A stretch of 64,000 bases of DNA. Source: Bradyrhizobium sp. 200 (GTDB taxonomy: Bacteria > Pseudomonadota > Alphaproteobacteria > Rhizobiales > Xanthobacteraceae). The translations under genes and the position numbers were made by a program. The stretch spans positions 3,764,001 through 3,828,000 of the forward strand of contig NZ_CP064689.1 in NCBI RefSeq assembly GCF_023100945.1. Direction: 5' to 3'. Under the pieces are notes generated by a model. It had not been told where the DNA came from. It made no database searches and saw nothing but the letters and a program-made list of their open reading frames with translations. Of the stretch, positions 17,755 to 25,831 are shown one piece after another (within the stretch, counting starts at the first letter, position 1; every line of letters begins with the position of its first letter).

Positions 17755-18972
17755 ATGTCGTTCGATACTTCCACGCTATATCTGTTTGCAACGATGGTCG
17801 CAGGCATGCTCGGGGCCATGCTGCTGCTGTTCGGCAGGCAGGAAAACATTCCGGCATTGAAGTGGTGGGGGACGGCCTATCTGCTCGGCGCATCGTCGGT
17901 GGCGATCTGGACCATCGGCGGCGCCGCACTTGGCGAGCCGCTGCTGCTGGCGCTGCATGCGCTCGGCTTCGTGGCCTGCGGCATGGTCTGGAACGCCTCG
18001 CGCGTATTCCACGGCCGCAAGCCCAATCTGCCGGGGTTGTTCCTTGGCGCGATCGCCTGGGTCGGCACGGTGCTGGCCTTGCCATCACTGAATCCCGCCA
18101 TGCGGCTAATCGTCGGCGCGGCGATCGTCGCGATCTATGCGGGGCTGACGGCCTCCGAATTGTGGAACGAGCGGCGGCGGACGATGCACAAGCGGTGGCC
18201 GACGATTGCGGTGCCCGTGATGCATGGCTGCGTGCTGGCGCTGCCGATCCTGCTCGGCAGCCTGCTGCGCCCGCATGACGAAACCTTCACCAGCAGCATC
18301 TGGGTGACGGCGTTCTCGATCGAGTTGATTTTGTATGCGATCGGCACGGTGTTCGTCATCTTCATGCTGGTGTCGGACCGCGCCGTGACGGTGCACAAGA
18401 CCGCGGCTTCGGTCGATCCCCTGAGCGGAATGCTGAACCGCCGCGGCTTTTCGGAAGCCTGCAACCGGGTGATCGAACGCGAGGCCGTCGCGGGGCGGCC
18501 GGTGACGGTGTTGATTTTCGACATCGACCATTTCAAGAGCATCAACGACCGCTTCGGCCATCCCGCAGGCGACGAGATCCTCAAATTGTTCTCCACCGTC
18601 GTGATCAGCAATTTGCGCATCAGCGACCTGTCGGGGCGGATCGGCGGTGAGGAGTTCGCGGCGCTGCTGGCGTGCCCGCTGGCAGAGGGCGTGATCGTGG
18701 CCGAGCGCGTGCGCGAGGCGTTCGAGGCGTCCAATATCGTTTGCGAGGAAGGGCCGGTCGTCACCACCGTCAGCATCGGCGTCGCCGGCGGGCCGGCGGG
18801 CACCGAGCTCGATGTGTTGCTGGCGGCGGCCGATACCGCGCTCTATCAGGCCAAGCGCACTGGCCGTAACCGGGTCGAGGCCGCCGCCGAGCTGCCGCTT
18901 TCGCTGGAGAACTGGCGGCGCAAGACCGCCGGCCGCGCAGCTTCGCAACGTCAGGTGCCGGCTGCGACCTGA
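17755..18972 (+). CDS. Membrane-anchored diguanylate cyclase (GGDEF)
   Basis: The 405-residue protein has about six hydrophobic segments in its first 220 residues, then a complete GGDEF domain. The DPLSGMLNRRGF and FDIDHFKSINDRFGHPAGDEIL motifs precede the active site RIGGEEFAALL. An RxxD inhibitory site (RISD) sits at the PleD-like distance before it, so product inhibition by c-di-GMP is likely. It makes c-di-GMP from two GTP at the membrane, affecting attachment, motility or polysaccharide output. ATG 17755 starts MSFDTSTLYLF; an earlier TTG in frame is less likely. No EAL domain is present. Confidence 0.93.
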   Translation: MSFDTSTLYLFATMVAGMLGAMLLLFGRQENIPALKWWGTAYLLGASSVAIWTIGGAALGEPLLLALHALGFVACGMVWNASRVFHGRKPNLPGLFLGAIAWVGTVLALPSLNPAMRLIVGAAIVAIYAGLTASELWNERRRTMHKRWPTIAVPVMHGCVLALPILLGSLLRPHDETFTSSIWVTAFSIELILYAIGTVFVIFMLVSDRAVTVHKTAASVDPLSGMLNRRGFSEACNRVIEREAVAGRPVTVLIFDIDHFKSINDRFGHPAGDEILKLFSTVVISNLRISDLSGRIGGEEFAALLACPLAEGVIVAERVREAFEASNIVCEEGPVVTTVSIGVAGGPAGTELDVLLAAADTALYQAKRTGRNRVEAAAELPLSLENWRRKTAGRAASQRQVPAAT

Positions 18973-19090
18973 AGGCTTCGCCCGAACAAGGCGATATTTC
19001 GGGAGACTGGTCCAACGCTTCTGGATCGATCTCGCCGGAAATGGCGTGCGGTAACCTTCCGTTTACTATTCCGTCCATATCATCTGCGTC

Positions 19091-19324
19091 ATGGATTCAA
19101 CGCGCAGACGAAATTCGCAGGCCGCCCTGACGTCGCTCGAAGCGGCCGCAGCATCCGCCCGCGGCGGTTTCGCCTGCAGGTTCTCGACCTCGGAAGAATT
19201 CGAGATGGCGCTCATCATGGAGCGTCGTGCGCAGGGGCGTTATGATCAGCGCAAAACACGCTGGCCTGCCATCATGTTCGTCGGCGGTGCGCTGATGGCC
19301 GGCGCGGTGGTGCTGTTCGGCTAG
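19091..19324 (+). CDS. Small membrane protein, unknown function
   Basis: The 77-residue product has a hydrophilic N-terminus and one C-terminal membrane segment (PAIMFVGGALMAGAVVLFG) after a basic MERRAQGRYDQRKTRW stretch. ATG 19091 is used; ATG 19205 (MALIMERR) would give a much shorter protein. It follows the diguanylate cyclase gene by about 120 bases. I do not recognise a family. Confidence 0.5.
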   Translation: MDSTRRRNSQAALTSLEAAAASARGGFACRFSTSEEFEMALIMERRAQGRYDQRKTRWPAIMFVGGALMAGAVVLFG

Positions 19325-19336
19325 CCGCTGATCCCT

Positions 19337-21490
19337 TTACTTCGCGAGCGGGTCGGGGCGCACCTGGATATGCACCGCCCGCGGCCTTGAGCCCTTGCCC
19401 CCCTCCATCAGCCAGGGCGTGCGATCGCCGCTTGAACTCCACAGCCCTCGGCCTTTCCAGCCCGCGCCCGGATCGTCAATGCGTCCGTCGAGGCCCTTGG
19501 CGAAAAAGCCGAGCGGATACGGGATGCGCAGCATCACCATCTGCCCGTCCTTGAAGGCAACGAAGCCGTCGTTGAGGTTGGCGGTGGAGATCGGGATGTT
19601 TTCGCCGAGGCCGACCGTGTTGTGGTGATCTACCCAAGTGTAATAGCTCGCCTCGGCGCTCGAGTTCTCGAAGCCTTCGAAGCCGGGGCCCGGATATTTG
19701 AAGTAGGAGAAACCCTCCGGGCAGTGGTTGCCGGTCGCGTTCGGCCCGTTCAGCGGGTTCTTGCATTTGCTGCGATCGAAGCGGATCAGGCTGCCGTTCG
19801 AGCCCGAACCCCAGAGCACGCCGTTCTTGTCGATATCTCCGCCGCGGACGCCGATGCCTTCCTTCGGAATGGCGTAAAACTCCGACAGTTTGGTCTTGGG
19901 ATCGAAGCGCATGAAGCCGGGTTGGCCGACGAACACGTTGACGGTGTACCAGACCGAGCCGTCGGTCGGATGCGGCATCACGGCGTAAGGGCCGGAGCCG
20001 GCGATCCGCATGTCCTTGTCGGCCTGCGCCGGCGCGCCCGGCTCGGTGTATTGGTCGACCTTGCCGTTGCCGTTGGTGTCGAGAACGAACGGCGCCCAGC
20101 CCTGCGCTTTGACGGCATCGCCGGTCTCGTCCCATAGCCTGGTGTTGACCCAGCCGGCGACCGGACCGGTCCCCGAGACCCAGAGCGTATCGTCGGCGTC
20201 GTAGCCGAACTGCGGGTGATGGGTGCCGAAGCAGGTATCGATGAAGCTGTACTTCTGGGTCTTGGGATCGAACACCGTCACTTGCCGTCCGGAGCGTTCC
20301 AGCGGGAAGGCCTTCGCAGACGGGTGGTCCGACCCTTTCCGGCAGTAAGCCGGATTTTCGATGCCGCGCACCGCCGCCGCCAGCCACACGCGGCCCTTCT
20401 TGTCGAACATGCTGTTGTGATTGTTGGCCCGCTGGCTCCAGATCTTCTCTTCACCCCAATAGGCCGAGGGGCTGACCGGATTGAGCACGGCCGTGCCGTG
20501 GAACGGAGGGCCGAACGATTCCGGCGCGTCGGGATCAGCGACCGGCATCCTGGAGAACGTCACCTTGTGCGTCTTCGGATCGAGGATCGGCATGTCGTCG
20601 GACGAGTATTCGTTCGCGCCGTACAGCGGGCCGTAGGCGTTGACCGTGGGATTGCGCCGGTCCGAGGAAATCAGGTCGTGGACGAAATGCTTCTCCGTCG
20701 CCCATTCCCACGACGAGATGACGACATTGCGCTCGATGCCTGCCGGCCGTGGCGGCTTGGATTTCGGCAGTTCGCCCTTGGCGACCCGATCGGTCCAGTC
20801 ACCGAAATATTTGAACGGCACGCCGCCGAGCTGACCCGCCAACCGATTCACCATCCATTCGCCGGTCTGGCCTGAGGAGACGCGGCGCATCCAGGCTTCC
20901 TCACCCGATTTGAATTCGCCGAACGCGCCCGGGATCGTGCGCGTGGATTCCTGGCCGAGCTGATGGCAGCCGATGCAGTCGACATTGTTCATCCGCTGGC
21001 GCCAGATATCCTGCGTGATCTCCTTCGGTATATCGGTGCTGCCGCCGAAATCCTTTGCTGGCGGGATCTTCATCAGCGTGTACCAGTAGATCGCCGCGTA
21101 ATAATGCGCCGCCGCCGCATCGTTCGGCGCCGGCACCGCCGCGAGATTGACCTGCTGGCCGGGCTTGGCGCGCAGCCTGGGCGAATCCACCAGCCCGTAG
21201 CCGCGCACCCAGACGGCGTAATTCACATTCGGCGGCAGGTCAGGGATTACGTAGCGTCCCTGATCGTCAGTGACGACGATCTTGGCGAACTTCGTCGGCA
21301 ACTCGTTGGTTTCCGCGATCACCCAGACGCCGGCCTCCGGACCGTTTGGTCCGAGCACCACGCCGCCGATATCATCATTGTCGATTGCGATTGCCGTTGG
21401 CTGCTGCGCATGCGACGGCGTGACGGCCAGGCTGAGTAAGCCCGCTGTCGCCGCCAAGGTGAAGGAGAATAGGATCCGGCCGAGATTCAT
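19337..21490 (-). CDS. Periplasmic mono-heme protein with carboxypeptidase-regulatory-like and propeller-like parts
   Basis: The 717-residue protein has a signal peptide ending near SHAQQ (residue 29). A carboxypeptidase-regulatory-like (CnaB-type) domain follows at about 40-120 (GGVVLGPNGPEAGVWVIAET, DDQGRYVIPDLPP). A heme c site CIGCH lies at 172-176. A long region of DPKTxK and GNGKVDxY strand-turn repeats suggests an NHL/streptogramin-lyase-like beta-propeller. An EF-hand-like DTNGNGKVDQY near residue 485 could bind calcium. It is exported and, if heme is attached, would act in periplasmic electron transfer or as a redox enzyme. No known enzyme is recognised. It lies alone, divergent from the ABM-like pseudogene. 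Confidence 0.72.
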   Translation of the reverse strand: MNLGRILFSFTLAATAGLLSLAVTPSHAQQPTAIAIDNDDIGGVVLGPNGPEAGVWVIAETNELPTKFAKIVVTDDQGRYVIPDLPPNVNYAVWVRGYGLVDSPRLRAKPGQQVNLAAVPAPNDAAAAHYYAAIYWYTLMKIPPAKDFGGSTDIPKEITQDIWRQRMNNVDCIGCHQLGQESTRTIPGAFGEFKSGEEAWMRRVSSGQTGEWMVNRLAGQLGGVPFKYFGDWTDRVAKGELPKSKPPRPAGIERNVVISSWEWATEKHFVHDLISSDRRNPTVNAYGPLYGANEYSSDDMPILDPKTHKVTFSRMPVADPDAPESFGPPFHGTAVLNPVSPSAYWGEEKIWSQRANNHNSMFDKKGRVWLAAAVRGIENPAYCRKGSDHPSAKAFPLERSGRQVTVFDPKTQKYSFIDTCFGTHHPQFGYDADDTLWVSGTGPVAGWVNTRLWDETGDAVKAQGWAPFVLDTNGNGKVDQYTEPGAPAQADKDMRIAGSGPYAVMPHPTDGSVWYTVNVFVGQPGFMRFDPKTKLSEFYAIPKEGIGVRGGDIDKNGVLWGSGSNGSLIRFDRSKCKNPLNGPNATGNHCPEGFSYFKYPGPGFEGFENSSAEASYYTWVDHHNTVGLGENIPISTANLNDGFVAFKDGQMVMLRIPYPLGFFAKGLDGRIDDPGAGWKGRGLWSSSGDRTPWLMEGGKGSRPRAVHIQVRPDPLAK

Positions 21491-21705
21491 CGTTTCTCTC
21501 CCGTGACCGTGAGCTTTTCGCTCTTGTTTGGCGTCACCCTACACCAAACCGTGGTTGCGGCCAGAGCATGACACTCGCGCGAATTCGTCATGCTGGCGCC
21601 GCCAACGGCACCGTGCGTCTCAGCAACGCATATGTGCCCACCTGCCTTTTTCTTCCCGGGCGTCTGGGCTAGACACGTCAATTCCCATGAGAAGGTGTAA
21701 TCCAG

Positions 21706-22007
21706 ATGATCACCGAAATCGCACAGATCGACGTCAAGCCGGGCACCGAGAAGGATTTTGAGGCTGCCGTTGCCAAGGCGCGCCCGCTGTTCCTGCGGGC
21801 CAAGGGCGGCAAGGGCTTTGAGCTGCACAAATCGATCGAGAAGCCGCAGCGTTACCGGTTGATGGCGCAATGGGAGACGCTGGAAACCACACGGTGGATT
21901 TTCGCGGCTCCGAAGACTTCACCGCCTGGCGCGGCCTGGTCGGGCAGTATTTTGCTTCGCCACCCGAGGTCGAACATACCGAGACGGTGCTGACCACAGA
22001 GGACTGA
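21706..22007 (+). pseudogene. Antibiotic biosynthesis monooxygenase (ABM) domain protein, frameshifted
   Basis: The frame from ATG 21706 gives an ABM-fold start (MITEIAQIDVKPGTEKDFE, then KPQRYRLMAQWETLE). It leaves the family at the AAA run 21884-21886. Adding one base there restores HTVDFRGSEDFTAWRGLVGQ and continues to a TGA at 22005-22007, giving about 100 residues, the normal length. As written, the other frame ends at 21993 with an unrelated tail. This is either a real one-base deletion or a sequencing error in a homopolymer. The intact protein would be a small heme-degrading-like or quinol-oxygenase-like dimer of uncertain substrate. Confidence 0.8.
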
Positions 22008-22012
22008 AGTCA

Positions 22013-23137
22013 TCAGAAGGTCGTGATCGCGCCTGCCGCGCCTTCCGCCTTGAAATGGTCGATCATCACCTTGGCGATCGCCATCAGGGGCAGCGCGAGC
22101 GCCAGCCCCCAGATGCCGAAGACGACGCCGAGCAGGATCTGGAACGCAAACAGCGTTGCCGGTGGAATATCCAGCGCCTGCCGTTGGATCAGCGGCGTCA
22201 GCACATAGCTTTCCAGCGCGTGCACGCCGAGGAACAGGATGAAGGCGGAGAGGGCCGCGACCCATCCCGAGGCGAGGCTCGCCAGCACCACGATCAACCC
22301 GCCGAGGATCGCGCCGACCGTCGGGATGAAGGCGAGAAGGCCTGCCTGGATGCCCAGGATGAACGAACTCTGGATGCCGATGATCGAGAGCCCGATCCAG
22401 GTCACCAGAAACACCGCGACCATGGTGATGATCTGCGCGATCAGCCAGCGCTCCAGCGTCTCCCCGATCCGGTCGACGATTGCGACTGCGCGCGTGCGGT
22501 GTCTGGCCGGCGCCATGAACAGCAGGCCGTCGCGGTAGACGCTTGGCTGGGTCGCGAAGGCTATGCCCAGAAACAGCACGATGAAGAAGTTTCCGACCGC
22601 GCTTGCGGTACCCAGGATCAGTTTCAGGCTTTGGCTGAAGATGGCGCCGCCGCTGGCCGCAATCGTGCCGGCGCTGGGAAGCGCGTGGGGCGTCGGCGCA
22701 GCAGCCGCCGGCGCGGCATCATCCGGCGCCGAGGACAGGGTGCCGAAGTCGAAAAAGCTGGTGTCGATGCCGTTCCTTTCCAGGAAACCCTTGACGTTGA
22801 CGAGCTGCGATTTGAGCGTGTTGCTGAGCGCCGTCGTCTGCTGGGCGATCGTGGTGCCGCCGAGAAAGACGATGCCCGACAGCATCCCCGCGACCACCAG
22901 ACAGACCATCGTGAGCCGCAGCGCGTGGGGAAGCCGCACGACGCGCCCGAGCAGGTTGCTCATGGCGTTGAGGGCGACGCCGAGCAGGATGCCGGAAAAT
23001 ATCAGAAACAGCGTCGCGGCGAAGTGCCAGGTGAACGCGAGCAGGGCGGCGAACAGCACGACGCCGATCCCGCCGACCGATATCGCCCACGCCAGATCGT
23101 TGCGGGCCTGAAGGCGATTGTCAGCCGGACCTGTCAC
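22013..23137 (-). CDS. AI-2E family transporter (PerM/TqsA type)
   Basis: This inner-membrane protein of 374 residues has about eight hydrophobic segments and the family pattern: an N-terminal LIFSGILLGVALNAMSNLLGR, a central soluble stretch, ATQPSVYRDGLLF, GETLERWLIAQIITMVAVF, AGLLAFIPTVGAILGGL and a final ALESYVLTPLIQR. Family members move autoinducer-2 or act as antiporters, and the substrate here is unknown. GTG 23137 is chosen because AAGGAG lies five bases before it; a TTG 45 bases upstream lacks such a site. The central insert is Ala/Pro-rich. Confidence 0.85.
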   Translation of the reverse strand: MTGPADNRLQARNDLAWAISVGGIGVVLFAALLAFTWHFAATLFLIFSGILLGVALNAMSNLLGRVVRLPHALRLTMVCLVVAGMLSGIVFLGGTTIAQQTTALSNTLKSQLVNVKGFLERNGIDTSFFDFGTLSSAPDDAAPAAAAPTPHALPSAGTIAASGGAIFSQSLKLILGTASAVGNFFIVLFLGIAFATQPSVYRDGLLFMAPARHRTRAVAIVDRIGETLERWLIAQIITMVAVFLVTWIGLSIIGIQSSFILGIQAGLLAFIPTVGAILGGLIVVLASLASGWVAALSAFILFLGVHALESYVLTPLIQRQALDIPPATLFAFQILLGVVFGIWGLALALPLMAIAKVMIDHFKAEGAAGAITTF

Positions 23138-23286
23138 GTTGACTCCTTCTCGCGAGATGATTGTCCGGCAGTCTTTGGACAAAACGCCGCCGGGATCAAG
23201 CGGGCGCGCACGCGCCGGTTTGACGCTGCCGCATCCGGTATGCCAAGCGGGGCATGAATCTGATATTGCGGGCCGGTGAGGATGAG

Positions 23287-23982
23287 ATGAATTTCAAATG
23301 GTTCGGCCCGCTTGCGCTGCTGGCGGCGCTTGTGATTGGCGACCAGATCAGAATCAACCGGCCTGCGCACAAATATCGGCTGATGGTCGAGGTCGAGACG
23401 CCGCAGGGCCGCAGATCGGCCTCTGGCGTGTTGGCCGTCCATCCCGATCGCAGCTACACCCGCCGCGGCCAGACCCGCACGTTGGGTGACGCTGTTTTCG
23501 TCGAACTCGGGCAGGGCAAGAACCTCGTCGCGCTGCTGGCGCATGTCGACAACAATCTCGTCCTTGACGACATCAACTACGTGGCCTTGCGGGCCTATGC
23601 GGAAGCATCCGGCAAGCGCGTGCCGTTCAGCGAGATGAGCCGGTTGACCGGCATCGTGCCGGTGAAGGGCGCATTGATCCCGGTGCTCGTCAGCTTTGCC
23701 GATCTGGCCGCGCCCGGCAGCGCGAAGGTGGTGCCGCCCGACGGTGCCGAAGCGGTGCTCGGAAAGGGCTATCGGTTGCAGGGGCTCACTACTGAGGTGG
23801 TGCCGAACGGATACTGGCCGCTCGATTTCGGCGGCGTGCTGGGCGCGCCGGTGACGCGCGGAATCCAGGCGAAACTGCCGTGGCTGAGTGGCGCCGGCGA
23901 TTCGGCGGCCGCGGCGCTCCGGGCGGCCGGTTTGCCCGGGGTCGACGCGATCGACGCCCGGGAAGCCTTCACGCGCAAGTAG
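23287..23982 (+). CDS. Conserved hypothetical protein with N-terminal membrane anchor
   Basis: The 231-residue product begins MNFKWFGPLALLAALVIGDQ, a likely membrane anchor or uncleaved signal. An exported domain follows with KYRLMVEVETPQGRRSASGVL and LVALLAHVDNNLVLDDINYVAL, and a late segment DFGGVLGAPVTRGIQAKLPWL. ATG 23287 is preferred over an earlier ATG at 23254 because of its GAGG site and the better hydrophobic start. I do not recognise a function. It is followed by a C26-family peptidase gene. Confidence 0.6.
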   Translation: MNFKWFGPLALLAALVIGDQIRINRPAHKYRLMVEVETPQGRRSASGVLAVHPDRSYTRRGQTRTLGDAVFVELGQGKNLVALLAHVDNNLVLDDINYVALRAYAEASGKRVPFSEMSRLTGIVPVKGALIPVLVSFADLAAPGSAKVVPPDGAEAVLGKGYRLQGLTTEVVPNGYWPLDFGGVLGAPVTRGIQAKLPWLSGAGDSAAAALRAAGLPGVDAIDAREAFTRK

Positions 23983-24105
23983 CAGGGCAGCCCCGCGCAG
24001 AGTGGTGGGATATTGATCCGGCACGATCTCGCAGGCATTATCTTCTGCAATCATGGCCCAACCCAGAAGATCCTTGCACGGGACGATGACAGCGGAATTT
24101 TTGCG

Positions 24106-24876
24106 ATGAGACGGCCCGTGGTCGGGGTGATCGGGAACGCCTATCGCGTCGAAAATCGTTTTCAGACCCAGATGGTCGGAGAGCGCAATCTGCGCGCGGT
24201 CACCGACGTGGCGGGGGCGCTGCCGCTGATGTTTGCAGGCTCGCCCGAAATTACCGACATCGGCGCGCTTCTTGATGTCGTCGATGGCGTCGTGCTGACC
24301 GGGGCGCGGGCCAATGTCCATCCGACGCGCTTCAAGACCGAGCCGCATGAGAAGCATGAGCCCTACGACATCCATCGCGACGACGTCGCGCTGGCGCTGA
24401 CGGAGGCCTGTGTCGCCCGCGGTGTGCCGATCTTCGGCATCTGCCGCGGCCTGCAGGAGATGAACGTCGCCTTCGGCGGTTCGCTGCACCCGGAAATCCG
24501 CGAAATTCCCGGCCGCATGAACCACCGCATGCCGCGGCTGGAGAACGGCGACATCCATCCCGATCCGACGGTCGTGTTTGCCGACCGCCACGACGTCCAC
24601 CTCACGCCCGGCGGCACTTTTGCAAACCTGCTCGGCTGCGAGACCATCCGGGTGAACTCGCTGCACGGGCAGGGCATCCTCGAACCCGGCGAGCGCGTCG
24701 TCATCGAAGGCATCGCCGAAGACGGCACCATCGAAGCGATCCGGATCGCGGACGCCGCAAGCTTCGCCCTCGGGGTGCAGTGGCACGCCGAGTACGACCC
24801 GCAGCGCAATCCGATCAATCGAAAGCTGTTCGAAGCGTTCGGCGAAGCGCTGAAGGCGCACAAGCGGGCCGCGTAG
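24106..24876 (+). CDS. Gamma-glutamyl-GABA hydrolase-like protein (peptidase C26)
   Basis: The 256-residue protein is a class I glutamine amidotransferase-like hydrolase of the PuuD/C26 type. It has the nucleophile C113 in IFGICRGLQEMNV, the DGVVLTGARANVHP loop and the catalytic His-Glu in VQWHAEYDP. It probably cleaves gamma-glutamyl amides of GABA or a related amine in the cytosol. ATG 24106 starts MRRPVVGVIGNAYRVE, the usual family start. No other polyamine genes are next to it. Confidence 0.87.
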   Translation: MRRPVVGVIGNAYRVENRFQTQMVGERNLRAVTDVAGALPLMFAGSPEITDIGALLDVVDGVVLTGARANVHPTRFKTEPHEKHEPYDIHRDDVALALTEACVARGVPIFGICRGLQEMNVAFGGSLHPEIREIPGRMNHRMPRLENGDIHPDPTVVFADRHDVHLTPGGTFANLLGCETIRVNSLHGQGILEPGERVVIEGIAEDGTIEAIRIADAASFALGVQWHAEYDPQRNPINRKLFEAFGEALKAHKRAA

Positions 24877-24980
24877 GGGACACCATCATTCGAGGCGCGC
24901 GCCCTCCGTGAAGTATCCGAGAATCCCTCCGCTGTCATACTCCGCGAAGGCGAGGTATCCAGTACGCTGCGGCTTCTCCA

Positions 24981-25017
24981 CGTCATTGCTTCGTCGCTTC
25001 GCTCCTCGCAATGACGG
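24981..25017. repeat. Dispersed palindromic repeat, minimal copy
   Basis: CGTCATTGC at the left and GCAATGACG at the right form the same terminal inverted repeat as copies A and B, with only GCGAAGC-like core bases between them. Confidence 0.7.
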
Positions 25018-25035
25018 CCAAATTGCGTGAACTCG

Positions 25036-25133
25036 TCATGCCCGCGAAGGCGGGCATCCAGTACGCCGCGGCCTATCGGTTTAATCACTGGCGCCTCTGG
25101 AATACTGGATCGTCCGCCTTCGCGGACGATGAC
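25036..25133. repeat. Dispersed repeat with CGAAGGCGGGC hairpins
   Basis: CATGCCCGCGAAGGCGGGCA at the left and CGTCCGCCTTCGCGGACGA at the right each fold on themselves, and ATCCAGTACGCC / TACTGGAT repeats lie between them. The same ATCCAGTACGC block recurs at 24957. This is a familiar intergenic unit in Bradyrhizobium. Confidence 0.65.
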
Positions 25134-25149
25134 GGCTGGATGCAGTTTC

Positions 25150-25650
25150 GCATTCTCGCGGCGTTGATCGCCCGAGGTTTGCATCTTCGTTTGCCCTCTT
25201 TGAGAACAGAGGGCGCAGGGAAGACCGGGTGCTTGCTGCACCCGCGGTCTCGCGTGCGATTTGCGCAAACAAAACTGCACACGAGCATACAGGGCAGCGG
25301 GAGCATTCCGGCCTTCCCTGCGCAATGGCTTTACGGCTTACTTCGAGCTCTCCCCGGTGAACGGCTCTTTTGCCACCGTCGCCCGTGAGAGGCTTGCCTC
25401 TCGCGAACTTGACGCCAGCACCGCGGCGTCCGGACCACACGACTTCGCCGTACGCGTCAGGCACGCTCGTCTTGCGCGCCTTCTGCGTCCATCGCATCTC
25501 ACCGCACGTTCGTGACGATCGCGAAGCGTCCCTCAATTGGGTGAGACGCGCGGAGTTATGCAGGTGATTTGCGCGACATGTTAAGCGGAATATTTTTCCG
25601 AAAGGGGCTGGACAGACTTTTGGTGATTTGCCCGACAAGTGAAATTGGCA
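25150..25650. repeat. Long dispersed repeat (about 500 bases), non-coding
   Basis: The stretch holds GAGGGCGCAGGGAAGACCGG, later GAGAGGCTTGCCTCTCGCGA and, at its right end, CGGAGTTATGCAGGTGATTT. I recognise these blocks as a repeat scattered through Bradyrhizobium and Rhodopseudomonas genomes and often mis-annotated as short proteins (for example, frames giving SGKSPKVCPAPF). No transposase or integrase frame is inside it. Confidence 0.6.
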
Positions 25651-25831
25651 AGTAGCGGGGCAGAGATCGAGCAAAGTCCCGGATATCGCTGCGCTCCATC
25701 CGGGCTACGAATTCAACTGACCGCGCCGTTCTTGCCATTCGCATGATAGCTGGAACGAACTCAGCCACTTCTGCTATCGTCCTGCAGAACAGCATGGCCG
25801 GTCAACGGCCTCAAAATGCCGGGAGGATGCG

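Larger units (their letters stand above)
24877..25831. other. Intergenic region of 955 bases filled with dispersed repeats
   Basis: No convincing gene is present. From left to right there are a GAAGGCGAGGTATCCAGTACG block (24940-24975), a minimal GTCATTGC palindrome (24981-25017), a CCCGCGAAGGCGGGC / CCGCCTTCGCGGACG pair (25036-25133), a long repeat at about 25150-25650 and a CCCGGAT / ATCCGGG hairpin (25678-25704). The open frames here are repeat-derived and probably not translated. The last 120 bases should hold the promoter for the solute-binding protein gene, but I see no clear boxes. Confidence 0.75.

Noticed and set aside
19040..19070. EcfG-like GGAAA...CGTT boxes before the small gene at 19091
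   Set aside because: The -35 lacks the final C and the spacer is 18, outside the usual 16-17 range.
25081..25674. 197-codon open frame on the minus strand in the repeat region
   Set aside because: The sequence corresponds to a dispersed non-coding repeat that is often mis-annotated as protein in related genomes; there is no ribosome site or family.
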